Source: Geoglobus sp. (GTDB taxonomy: Archaea > Halobacteriota > Archaeoglobi > Archaeoglobales > Archaeoglobaceae). From it: a stretch of DNA of 12,452 bases. The translations under genes and the position numbers were made by a program. The stretch spans positions 1-12,452 of the forward strand of contig JALURI010000133.1 in assembly GCA_027016965.1 (NCBI GenBank), read 5' to 3'. The notes below the pieces were generated by a model. That model was not told where the DNA came from, made no database searches, and saw nothing but the letters and a program-made list of their open reading frames with translations. Shown piece after piece: positions 1 to 7,296 of the stretch. The first letter of the stretch is position 1; the number at the start of each line of letters is the position of its first letter.

Positions 1-103
1 CCACACTCCTGTTGAGGTCATATCTTTAAAAGACGTGGATCTCTCAGCAGAGCTTGCTGCGAGAGCACTGGAAACAGCACCCAATTATTTCAGGGTTGAT
101 TGA
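1..103 (+). CDS. C-terminal end of an M42-family aminopeptidase-like protein (partial)
   Basis: Only the last 33 residues are in the window; the gene runs in from the left and stops with TGA at 101-103. The first readable residues, HTPVEVISLKDV, match the C-terminal pattern of M42 (FrvX/TET-type) metallo-aminopeptidases, where the His of an H-(S/T)-P-x-E motif is a ligand of the dinuclear metal centre and the following helix closes the catalytic domain. The family would act as a cytoplasmic zinc/cobalt aminopeptidase, often a large tetrahedral oligomer trimming peptides. The stop is only 18 nt before tmcA on the same strand, so the two are probably cotranscribed. The call rests on one short motif; a related M20-type peptidase is possible. 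Confidence 0.55.
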   Translation, partial: HTPVEVISLKDVDLSAELAARALETAPNYFRVD

Positions 104-121
104 CAGGTAAATGATGTAAAA

Positions 122-2428
122 ATGACAGTAAGAGATCTGATAGGCGAGATCGAGAAAGCATCAAAAACTGCAGCAGAAAACAGACACAGATATATGGTTG
201 TTATATGCTCACATGAGCTCAATGAAAGAGTGGTTAAGCTTGTCAGGAAGGTCTACAGACATCATTTGAAGCATCAGGGAAAAAAAACTTCAAATTTGCT
301 GGTAGCAGGAAGAAGCAGGTTTAACGAGGTTGCTGAAAAGTATCTGGATGGAGAGATTATCCATTACAGGGAAAGTGTCAGAACACTTGGTCAGACCTAT
401 GATGATCTTATAATTGATTTCACGGAAGGATTCCATCCAAATGATCTCGGAATTCTTGCTGAGACAGTTAGGGAAGGTGGGATTATAATCGCACTATCTC
501 CTCCACTGGATGAATGGAATAATTTGAAAGGAAGGTGGCATGAGGATCTGATAAGTGAACCATATATTGTTGAAGACATCGAACCAAGATTTTACCGCAG
601 ATTTATAAAAAAGACCTTGGGTGCAGAGGGGATAATTATCTTCGACGCCGACAGGCGAAAACTGATAAAAGGGTATCACTTTGAAAAGAAATTTGAATCA
701 AGGGAGAAAATACTGATTCCTGAAGAGAAAAAGGAGATAAAAAGAAAGCTTTACAAGCTCTGTGCAACCCAGGATCAGGTAAGGGTTCTTGAACTTTTTG
801 AAAACTTCTTTGAGAAGAACAGAGAAAAAAAGGCTGTTGTTATAACTGCCAACAGGGGACGAGGAAAAACTGCGGTTCTGGGTATTGTAACGCCCCATAT
901 AATCTCCAAACTTGAAAGAATACTGAAAAGGCCTGTGAGAATTCTGCTTGTTGCTCCAAACCCTCAGTCAGTTCAGGTTTACTTTGAATTCCTAAAGAAA
1001 GCTCTTGTGAGACAGGGAATGAAAAACTTTACAGAAAAGAAGAGTGGAGACCTTGTAACTGTAATAAACAGCAGGTTTGCCAGGGTTGAGTATGCTGTTC
1101 CGGCAAGAGCGATGGTTGAGGGAGAGTATTCTGATGTTGTGATAATTGACGAGGCAGCAGGTGTAGATGTTCCAGTGCTTTTCAAAATAGTAGATAAGGT
1201 CAGATATGCAGTGTTCTCATCTACAATACACGGTTATGAAGGTACTGGAAGAGGATTCACCATAAGATTTCTGAAAAAGCTTGAATCAGATGAGAGAACA
1301 GAAGTCGAGAAGATCGAACTCAAGGAGCCCATAAGGTATGGATCCGGCGATCCAATTGAGGAGTGGCTTTATGACGTTCTTCTGCTCAGTGCTCAGCCAG
1401 CCGATTTGGATCTGAATGATGTGGAGAAGGTGAAGAATGGTGAACTTGAGTTTGAAGAAATAGACAAGGATCAGCTTATCGAAAATGATAACCTCCTGAG
1501 AGAGTTTTTTGGAATTTACGTTCTTGCCCACTACAGGAACCGCCCATCTGATCTGGTCATACTTCTCGACATGCCAAATCACATACCGCTCAGAGTCAAG
1601 GCAAATGACAAAACTGTATGTGCTCTCCACATTGCCATAGAAGGAGGAATGGATGAAGAAACAATCAGAAAACTTTCAGATGGGTACAAACCCAAGGGTC
1701 AGATAATTCCCGATCTCATTCTGAAACACTACTGGGATTATGAGTTTCCGGAATTAAAGGGAGTCAGGATTGTGAGGATAGCAACTCACCCATCGCTGAT
1801 GGACATGGGTATCGGGAGCTATGCCCTCAGAATGCTTGTTGAGTGGGCTGCCAGAAGGGACATGGACTGGGCAGGAAGTGGTTTTGGAGTATCACCTGAA
1901 CTTCTGAGATTCTGGACGAGAAACGGATTTGTTCCAGTCCACATCACACCTCAGAGAAATGAGGTTTCAGGAGAGTACACTGTTATTGTACTCAAAGCTT
2001 TCAAAATGCATGTTGAGTCAAAAATCGAAATCATAAACTCCGAATTTGTAAGAAGGGTGATAGAATATCTGGGGGATGAGCTGAAAGATATTGAAATTGA
2101 AACCGCCACTGGACTGCTGAATTCTCTCAAAAGAGATGTGAATGTACTCCAGCCAGAATATACGAGAGTGGAAAAAAGAAGAATGAAGAAGTACTTTCAG
2201 GGACACAGCCTTTTTGAGTACATTTCAGACATTTCAAGGCCCCTTGTCAGGTATTACTACACAAAAACATCAAAAGCAAACTTAGAGGAGGATGAAGAGA
2301 AGGTATTGGTTGCCAAATGCCTTATGATGAGGAGCTGGAGAGATGTTGATGGAGGCAGAGCTTACAGAAGGATGATGAAGGCTCTTAAAAAGGTATGGGA
2401 GTGGTATTATGGAACAGAGGAGGATTAA
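122..2428 (+). CDS. tmcA: tRNA(Met)/RNA cytidine acetyltransferase TmcA
   Basis: This 768-residue protein has the full TmcA/NAT10/Kre33 layout. It uses acetyl-CoA and ATP to place N4-acetylcytidine (ac4C) on RNA: the tRNA-Met wobble C in bacteria, and tRNA and rRNA widely in hyperthermophilic archaea. Domains in order are an N-terminal TmcA_N/DUF1726 domain (about 1-190), a RecD-like helicase/ATPase domain with Walker A GRGKT at 246-250 (K249) and Walker B IIDEAA around D343-E344, a GNAT acetyltransferase domain with the acetyl-CoA loop near 554-567, and an RNA-binding C-terminal region (about 650-768). One oddity: the GNAT loop usually reads (Q/R)xxGxG, and here the Q/R position is Met (MDMGIG, 560-565). 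The ATG at 122 follows the upstream gene by 18 nt with only a weak AGGT ribosome-binding site. The 3' end overlaps an ASCH-domain gene. Confidence 0.95.
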   Translation: MTVRDLIGEIEKASKTAAENRHRYMVVICSHELNERVVKLVRKVYRHHLKHQGKKTSNLLVAGRSRFNEVAEKYLDGEIIHYRESVRTLGQTYDDLIIDFTEGFHPNDLGILAETVREGGIIIALSPPLDEWNNLKGRWHEDLISEPYIVEDIEPRFYRRFIKKTLGAEGIIIFDADRRKLIKGYHFEKKFESREKILIPEEKKEIKRKLYKLCATQDQVRVLELFENFFEKNREKKAVVITANRGRGKTAVLGIVTPHIISKLERILKRPVRILLVAPNPQSVQVYFEFLKKALVRQGMKNFTEKKSGDLVTVINSRFARVEYAVPARAMVEGEYSDVVIIDEAAGVDVPVLFKIVDKVRYAVFSSTIHGYEGTGRGFTIRFLKKLESDERTEVEKIELKEPIRYGSGDPIEEWLYDVLLLSAQPADLDLNDVEKVKNGELEFEEIDKDQLIENDNLLREFFGIYVLAHYRNRPSDLVILLDMPNHIPLRVKANDKTVCALHIAIEGGMDEETIRKLSDGYKPKGQIIPDLILKHYWDYEFPELKGVRIVRIATHPSLMDMGIGSYALRMLVEWAARRDMDWAGSGFGVSPELLRFWTRNGFVPVHITPQRNEVSGEYTVIVLKAFKMHVESKIEIINSEFVRRVIEYLGDELKDIEIETATGLLNSLKRDVNVLQPEYTRVEKRRMKKYFQGHSLFEYISDISRPLVRYYYTKTSKANLEEDEEKVLVAKCLMMRSWRDVDGGRAYRRMMKALKKVWEWYYGTEED

Positions 2429-2726
2429 CTTTGATTCCAAATATGTAAGTGCGATAGTCAACGGAAAGAAGGTGACAACAATAAGAAAAGGAATAAAGAG
2501 GTATCCTGTTGGAAGAGTAATCGATTTAACAGTCGATAATGAGCCTTTTGCAAGGGCAAAAGTTGACAAGGTGATTGTAAAAAGGGTGAAGGAGCTCACT
2601 GACATCGACGCCCTTCTCGATGGATTTAAAAGTAGGGAAGAGCTAATAGATGCTTTAAAGATGATTTACGGAAATGTCAATGAAGAGGAATTTGTCACGG
2701 TTGTGCACTTCACTGTGGTTGAATGA
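2409..2726 (+). CDS. Small ASCH-domain protein, candidate N4-acetylcytidine hydrolase or RNA-binding protein
   Basis: A 105-residue single-domain protein. The start RINFDSKYVSAIVNGKKVTT followed by IRKG, then YPVG, is the ASCH (PUA-like beta-barrel) signature. E. coli YqfB, an ASCH protein of 103 residues, hydrolyses N4-acetylcytidine; from memory its reported catalytic residues are K21, T24 and E74. Here K21 and T24 fall at the same numbers with R26 after them, and D71 in the DGF segment could replace E74. That alignment was made by eye. Other ASCH proteins bind RNA, so a reader role is the alternative. The ATG at 2409 lies inside tmcA (20-nt overlap) with GGGAG at 2397-2401 as ribosome-binding site, so translation is probably coupled to tmcA. 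ASCH identity is firm; the activity is inference. Confidence 0.8.
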   Translation: MEQRRINFDSKYVSAIVNGKKVTTIRKGIKRYPVGRVIDLTVDNEPFARAKVDKVIVKRVKELTDIDALLDGFKSREELIDALKMIYGNVNEEEFVTVVHFTVVE

Positions 2727-2740
2727 ACCTGAATTTCCAG

Positions 2741-2753
2741 CAAAGTATATATT
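2741..2753 (+). promoter_or_regulatory. Archaeal BRE/TATA promoter of the ftr gene
   Basis: The 46-nt gap between the ASCH gene and ftr holds CAAAG (BRE-like, 2741-2745) followed by TATATATT (2746-2753). The TATA centre is about 24-26 nt upstream of the ftr ATG at 2773, so transcription should begin at or within a few bases of the start codon. No Shine-Dalgarno sequence lies between them, which supports a leaderless mRNA. Confidence 0.7.
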
Positions 2754-2772
2754 GTAATTTCCAACTTTAATC

Positions 2773-3684
2773 ATGGGGCTTGAATTGAATGGTGTGCCTG
2801 TTGTGGATACATACTGCGAGGCTTTTGATGGGATATATTCGAGAATTTTGATAACTGCAAAGCAGAAGTGGCTGCTTAAAAAGGCAGCTTACAGCTCAAC
2901 CGCTCTGCCGTCAACAGTTTTTGGAGAATCTGAAGGTGGAGTCGAGAAATTTGTCTCACCTCAGGAAACACCTGATGGGAGGATTGGAGCAATAGCACAG
3001 ATATGGGTTGCGAAGAGCAAGAACTTTGAGAGTGTGCTGATGAGAGAGATGAGCAAGAGAATCAGGCAGGGAATTCTTGTTGTTCCAACAACCAGAGTGT
3101 TCAATGCAACTGAAAGTGATACCCACTTCGATGCAGAGCTCAATGTAGGGAGGTGCGGAGATGGGTACGAGTGGGAAGAGGAGATGTGGGGCAGGAAGGT
3201 GATAAGAGTCCCCATAATGTTCGGGGAGTTCATAATTGAGAGGTACATTGGTTATGCTGAGGGTGTTGCTGGAGGAAATGTCTGGTTCTTCTGTGACAGC
3301 GAGGAATCAGCATTGGAGGCAGGAGAGGCTGCTGTGGAGGCTTTGAAGAATATGAACAACATAATAACATCATTCGACATCTGTTCAGCTGGCTCAAAAC
3401 CTGAGACCAAATATCCAGAAATCGGTCCGACAACAAACCACTACTATTGCCCCACCCTGAAAAACAAAATTCCTGATTCCATGGTTCCTGACGGGGTCAG
3501 AAGCATTCCAGAAATTGTCATTAACGGTACAACGCTTCAGGATGTCAAGAAAGCTATGTACGTCTGCATGGAGGTTGTCAGCAGAATTGATGGTGTGCTC
3601 AAAATTTCAGCGGGGAATTATGATGGAAAGCTAGGGCAGCATAAAATATATCTAAGGGACATTCTACAGGATTTTGGTGAATGA
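2773..3684 (+). CDS. ftr: Formylmethanofuran--tetrahydromethanopterin formyltransferase, divergent paralog
   Basis: The 303-residue length fits Ftr (about 297-300). Ftr moves the formyl group from formylmethanofuran to tetrahydromethanopterin in the cytoplasm; in Archaeoglobales the C1 branch usually runs oxidatively, in the reverse direction. Conserved blocks seen are ETPDGR (65-70), GVAGGN (164-169), EIVING (247-252) and ISAGNYDGKLGQ (278-289). E247 aligns with the catalytic Glu245 of Methanopyrus Ftr (recalled, hand alignment). Two normally well-kept segments differ: the GTSVIMCPAEAGI block is replaced by STVFGESEGGV (47-57), and the GGIVASGSKVG block by FDICSAGSKPET (201-212). A. fulgidus was annotated with two ftr genes, and this looks like the less canonical kind. 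It could be a working Ftr or a paralog with altered cofactor use. It overlaps the next gene by 4 nt (ATGA). Confidence 0.85.
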   Translation: MGLELNGVPVVDTYCEAFDGIYSRILITAKQKWLLKKAAYSSTALPSTVFGESEGGVEKFVSPQETPDGRIGAIAQIWVAKSKNFESVLMREMSKRIRQGILVVPTTRVFNATESDTHFDAELNVGRCGDGYEWEEEMWGRKVIRVPIMFGEFIIERYIGYAEGVAGGNVWFFCDSEESALEAGEAAVEALKNMNNIITSFDICSAGSKPETKYPEIGPTTNHYYCPTLKNKIPDSMVPDGVRSIPEIVINGTTLQDVKKAMYVCMEVVSRIDGVLKISAGNYDGKLGQHKIYLRDILQDFGE

Positions 3685-5300
3685 TCGACCAGAATATTCT
3701 TGAAAAATTTTATTCAAAAATTTTTTCTGTACCGAAGAAAAGGGTCAGTATAGCTATAGGTGTAACAAGCATAATCCTAGCATCATACCTGAATGGAATT
3801 TCCGGTAAGTCATTTTTTGCCATGAGATATTTCTTCATTGGACTTGCACTTATAGCAATCCTCATTCTTTTTGGCAGGATTATGGGTTCAGGGTTTAACA
3901 GCAGAAGGATATTTTTTCTGGCTCTCTTTTTTCTCATTCTGATTGAGATCGGAGACATAATTGCGATACACTTTCTTTCTCCCGAGCTTATCATGGTGAC
4001 ACCTTCGGCTATCGCATTTATTCTCACGATATCTCTCTTTTTCACCTCTGAAAGATTTAATTTTGTCTATCCCATTTTGATTCTTGTGATGCTTCATCCT
4101 GTGGACTTTTATTTTTCATTTAACGCTCCTCACAGAACATTTGCCTACATAACTGCCTCTCTAAGCGGTATCCTGCTCGGATACATTTTTATCAAATTTC
4201 TCAAAAACAGGGCTGGAAACATTGTTGTTGCCGACATTTTGAGAGATTTCGTTTTGTACTGGCTAAAAGGCAATTCTGAGATTTTTGAAAGAAGACTAAA
4301 ACTCTACTCCAAGGTCTCTCCGGGAAATGTTTACCTGATAAAATTTGGTAAATGCTCAATTCTTGTGCCTGAATTTCACCCCGGACCTTTCAGGGATGTT
4401 GGAGGTGCGGCTCTTGTCAAGAAAGCACTGGAAAAATACGATCTTTTTTTGCATGGTGTTTCCGAGCATTCAAAAAATCCAGTAACTGCAGAGGATGTGG
4501 AAACAATTGTAAACGTCCAGCCGGATCTAAATGTCTGTGATGCTTTCAAACCTTACACTGTTGAAGGAGAAAGATTCTGGATCAAGGTTTATCCATTCGA
4601 GTCTTTCAATCTGATCATAATTCACGGAAAGGAGAAAATGGATGATCTCCCCTCCCAGATAAGGGAATATGCTGAGACTTTTTTCAAAAATCCGGTTGTT
4701 GTTGATGCTCACAGCGCTTACGAGGAAAGATATGAGATCTCACCCTCTGATATGGCTGAAATTTACTCATTGATAGGTGAAGCAGGAAAAATCAGAACTG
4801 AAAAGGTTCATGATTTTAGAGTCTGCCACAGATCCATTGACTATGGAAATGAAAGGATCTGTGGAAAAATTGGGATGGTTATAATGGACTTCGATGGAGA
4901 AAGACATGCCATTCTGATGGTTGATTCAAACAACATGGAAACTGAATTGAGAGACTGGATAATCAAATTTGGAAAAAAGAATGGTGTTGAGATAGATGTA
5001 ATCACTACTGATAACCACTCAAAGACCGGAGTTTCGCCAAAGATAGGATATGAGCCTGCAGATATGAGAGATCTTGATGTTATTGAGGCATTCTTGAAGA
5101 ACTCCCTTAACTGCAAAACTGAAAGCTGCCATGTTCGATTTGGATGGAAAAATGTTGCCTCGATGGTGATGGGAGATGAATTCTTCAGGGATATAGATAT
5201 CGCATTCAGAAAATACGGAGAGAGAGGGATATACCTATTTGGAGTATTCTCCGGTTTCAATTATCTGACCACATTTTTACTTGCAACACTGATAATCTAA
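3681..5300 (+). CDS. DUF2070 family polytopic membrane protein with conserved His/Asp motifs
   Basis: A 539-residue protein of the archaeal DUF2070 family; no biochemical function is known to me. About six hydrophobic helices lie between residues 20 and 172, then a soluble domain (about 180-515), then one last helix (about 517-539). The soluble part carries motifs that look like a metal or active site: EFHPGPFRDVGG (H233), HGVSEHSK (H258, H263), VDAHSA (D342, H344), MVDSNN (D415, N418) and TTDNHSKTG (D444, H446). A hydrolase-like site is inference only. The ATG overlaps the ftr stop (ATGA), so translation is probably coupled to ftr, although a link to C1 chemistry is unproven. The family assignment comes from motif recognition. 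Confidence 0.8.
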   Translation: MIDQNILEKFYSKIFSVPKKRVSIAIGVTSIILASYLNGISGKSFFAMRYFFIGLALIAILILFGRIMGSGFNSRRIFFLALFFLILIEIGDIIAIHFLSPELIMVTPSAIAFILTISLFFTSERFNFVYPILILVMLHPVDFYFSFNAPHRTFAYITASLSGILLGYIFIKFLKNRAGNIVVADILRDFVLYWLKGNSEIFERRLKLYSKVSPGNVYLIKFGKCSILVPEFHPGPFRDVGGAALVKKALEKYDLFLHGVSEHSKNPVTAEDVETIVNVQPDLNVCDAFKPYTVEGERFWIKVYPFESFNLIIIHGKEKMDDLPSQIREYAETFFKNPVVVDAHSAYEERYEISPSDMAEIYSLIGEAGKIRTEKVHDFRVCHRSIDYGNERICGKIGMVIMDFDGERHAILMVDSNNMETELRDWIIKFGKKNGVEIDVITTDNHSKTGVSPKIGYEPADMRDLDVIEAFLKNSLNCKTESCHVRFGWKNVASMVMGDEFFRDIDIAFRKYGERGIYLFGVFSGFNYLTTFLLATLII

Positions 5301-5302
5301 AA

Positions 5303-5310
5303 ATTTAATA
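5303..5310 (+). promoter_or_regulatory. Possible TATA box for the DUF401 gene
   Basis: The 34-nt gap after the DUF2070 gene contains ATTTAATA, centred about 28 nt before the ATG at 5335. This would give a very short-leader or leaderless transcript. An AGAGG at 5326-5330, 4 nt before the ATG, could instead serve as a ribosome-binding site on a readthrough transcript. Confidence 0.4.
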
Positions 5311-5334
5311 GCAAACACATTCATCAGAGGTTTC

Positions 5335-6483
5335 ATGGATGTAATTGTGGCACTTTTTGCATCTATTTTCATAATACTCGCACTCATCAGGTTCGAGATA
5401 ACCATCGCTGTTTTTGCCGGAGCTGTATTCATGGCAATGACAACATCCCCTGAAAGCATTTCACACACCCTTACGTCTCTCTCAACATGGAAGATAATTG
5501 CCATAGTCATCTTCGCTTTCTCCATAGGATACGGAATGGAAGTTACAAAAATGATGGAAAAGATCACCAGATCTGTTGAATCATTTGCAGGATTTTTCAG
5601 CGTTGCTCTGATACCCATGCTCATTGGACTTCTTCCAATGCCTGGAGGCGCTCTTGTGTCGGCTGTGATGATTAAGAATCTTGCTGAAAAATTCCAGATC
5701 TCTCCTGAAAAAGCAGTTTTTATCAATTACTGGTTCAGACATGTCTGGGTAACCTTCTGGCCCCTGTACCCCAACATTATCATTGCAATGGGAATCCTTT
5801 CAGCAGACTACCTGGAAATTGCGGGATCAACATATCCAATCCTGATAGCATCTCTAATTTCAGGAGCATTAATCGTTGGCTTAGGGAAAAGGAGGATTGA
5901 AAAACGGATTAAAGATTTCAGAGGGATACTTTACATGTATCCTGTGCTTGTGATAGTGATCTTTACAGCAATTACAGGAGAGCTTCTCATAGCACTTATT
6001 GCAGCATTTCTCAGCATAATTGCATTCAACAGAGCATACACAAAGATTCCTGAAATTTTCGGAAGGACTGTAGATCTCAAGATAATCTTGCTCATCATAG
6101 GTGTCATGATATACAAGAATGCCATAGAAATGAGCGGTGCATCACAGGCATTTTATGATGAGGTTATTACCCTCTCCAATCCATACATTGCCGGATTCGC
6201 TCTTCCGTTTGTAATTGCCTTTGCAACAGGTATTGAGCTCAGCTACACATCTGTTGCCCTGCCGCTTCTCACATCTTTCACCGGAACTGTTGATGTGGTC
6301 GAGAAGAATCTTTTTGTCGTTTTTCTTGGAGGTATACTGGGTGTTCTTCTGTCTCCAATGCATCTTTGCTTGGTTTTAACAGCTCAGTACTTTAAAGTAA
6401 GGCTTTATCTTGTTTACAGATACCTCATACCGGCAGCCTTAATAACAGCACTGCTAACACTACCATTCCTGAAAGTGATGTAA
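5335..6483 (+). CDS. DUF401 family integral membrane protein, transporter-like
   Basis: A 382-residue, strongly hydrophobic protein with about ten membrane helices. Family signatures are PMPGGAL (101-107), NYWFRH with a following W and PLYP (131-146) and SPMHLCLVLT (340-349), typical of DUF401/COG1906. That family is distantly grouped with anion/carboxylate transporters, but its substrate is unknown. The two halves each carry a re-entrant-looking Pro/Gly motif (PMPGGA and LSPMHL), as in two-fold repeated transporters; that is inference. The start ATG at 5335 has AGAGG 4 nt upstream. The 3' end overlaps cbiB on the other strand by 59 bp, so the last 19 or so codons read both ways. Confidence 0.8.
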   Translation: MDVIVALFASIFIILALIRFEITIAVFAGAVFMAMTTSPESISHTLTSLSTWKIIAIVIFAFSIGYGMEVTKMMEKITRSVESFAGFFSVALIPMLIGLLPMPGGALVSAVMIKNLAEKFQISPEKAVFINYWFRHVWVTFWPLYPNIIIAMGILSADYLEIAGSTYPILIASLISGALIVGLGKRRIEKRIKDFRGILYMYPVLVIVIFTAITGELLIALIAAFLSIIAFNRAYTKIPEIFGRTVDLKIILLIIGVMIYKNAIEMSGASQAFYDEVITLSNPYIAGFALPFVIAFATGIELSYTSVALPLLTSFTGTVDVVEKNLFVVFLGGILGVLLSPMHLCLVLTAQYFKVRLYLVYRYLIPAALITALLTLPFLKVM

Positions 6484-7258
6484 AGTACCTCATTGCTCTT
6501 CTCACATCCTCGATCTCTGGCTCTTTTCCGCAGTCTATGGTGTAATGTCCTGTCTTCTCAAGCTTAACTCCAAGCAATCCTGCCATTGCAGAAATTGAAC
6601 TTCCATTCAGCTTTGGATTTTTTTTCAACCCGCATATAAACGCCTTTCTGCTCAGAACAAGATAAAGCAACAGTGAGAGTCTGCAGGGTAAAAAATTAAC
6701 CGCATCGTCAAGCCTCGCAGCAACCTTTCCGAATTTCTCATACTTTCCTTTCCTGTAGCCAATCATGGCATCGCAGGTGTTTATTGCTCTGTAAACCAAA
6801 GCGCCGTGAAGTCCAAAAATGGAATAGTAGAAAAGGGGTGCAAGAACTCCATCAACAAAATTCTCTGCAATGCTTTCAATAACAGCAGAGTTCATCTGCC
6901 ATTCCTTCAAACTACTCAGATCCCTGCCAACAATTCTCTTCAGACCATCTGGATTTATCCTTCCATTCTTTATGCAGAACTCAGCATGTTCCAGCATGCT
7001 TTTTATAGATACTGTCGTGTAAAGCAGATATCCAGACAGCAGAGCAGAAATGGGAGACGGGATAAAATTCGGTATTTCAGCCAGAATTATCGCAGCTGAG
7101 ATTGCTGAAACTGGAACGAGAGCTCCGGAAAAAATTCCTTCAGGGAGTTTTCTGTCAAGGAATTCCGCCATTCTTCCAAACCACACGGTTGGGTGAATCT
7201 TTTCCGGAGGCTCTGATCTGATCATCTCAAGAATTATGGCTACAACCAGCTCAAGCAC
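6425..7258 (-). CDS. cbiB: Adenosylcobinamide-phosphate synthase CbiB/CobD
   Basis: This 277-residue membrane protein catalyses the ATP-dependent joining of the aminopropanol (phosphate) arm to adenosylcobyric acid, a late step in cobalamin synthesis. Family blocks seen are IHPTVWFGR (21-29), IVGRD (109-113), ESIAENFVDGVLAPLF (128-143), RAINTCDAMIGYR (157-169) and RLDDAVNFLPCRL (182-194). It is somewhat shorter than bacterial CbiB (about 310-320), mostly at the C terminus, but all core motifs are present. The start is GTG at 7258-7256; no upstream in-frame ATG or Shine-Dalgarno sequence exists, and a TATA-like element lies about 24 nt before it. It follows the second CoA-transferase gene by 38 bp in the same direction. 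It ends inside the opposing DUF401 gene. Confidence 0.92.
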   Translation of the reverse strand: MLELVVAIILEMIRSEPPEKIHPTVWFGRMAEFLDRKLPEGIFSGALVPVSAISAAIILAEIPNFIPSPISALLSGYLLYTTVSIKSMLEHAEFCIKNGRINPDGLKRIVGRDLSSLKEWQMNSAVIESIAENFVDGVLAPLFYYSIFGLHGALVYRAINTCDAMIGYRKGKYEKFGKVAARLDDAVNFLPCRLSLLLYLVLSRKAFICGLKKNPKLNGSSISAMAGLLGVKLEKTGHYTIDCGKEPEIEDVRRAMRYFTSLSGMVVLAVLLLRLPV

Positions 7259-7277
7259 GATGGAAATAATTGAAAAA

Positions 7278-7287
7278 TGATAAATTT
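7278..7287 (-). promoter_or_regulatory. Possible TATA box for cbiB
   Basis: On the minus strand an A-rich run leads into ATTTATCA (7285-7278). Its centre is about 24 nt upstream of the cbiB GTG at 7258, which fits an archaeal promoter giving a leaderless mRNA. It would let cbiB be expressed apart from the CoA-transferase genes. The region is AT-rich, so chance resemblance is possible. Confidence 0.45.
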
Positions 7288-7296
7288 TTTTTGATT

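Noticed and set aside
111..119. Two-codon ORF ATGATGTAA just before the tmcA start, possibly a minimal regulatory uORF.
   Set aside because: It is easily produced by chance in AT-rich sequence and has no clear ribosome-binding site of its own. I see no reason to prefer it to the ATG at 122.
5277..5726. 149-codon open frame on the minus strand opposite the DUF401 gene.
   Set aside because: It lies wholly antisense to a gene with clear family motifs, and its translation shows no recognisable domain. It is a shadow frame.
7259..7296. Cobalamin riboswitch ahead of cbiB.
   Set aside because: The gap is only 38 bp, far too small for such a riboswitch, and these elements are mainly bacterial.
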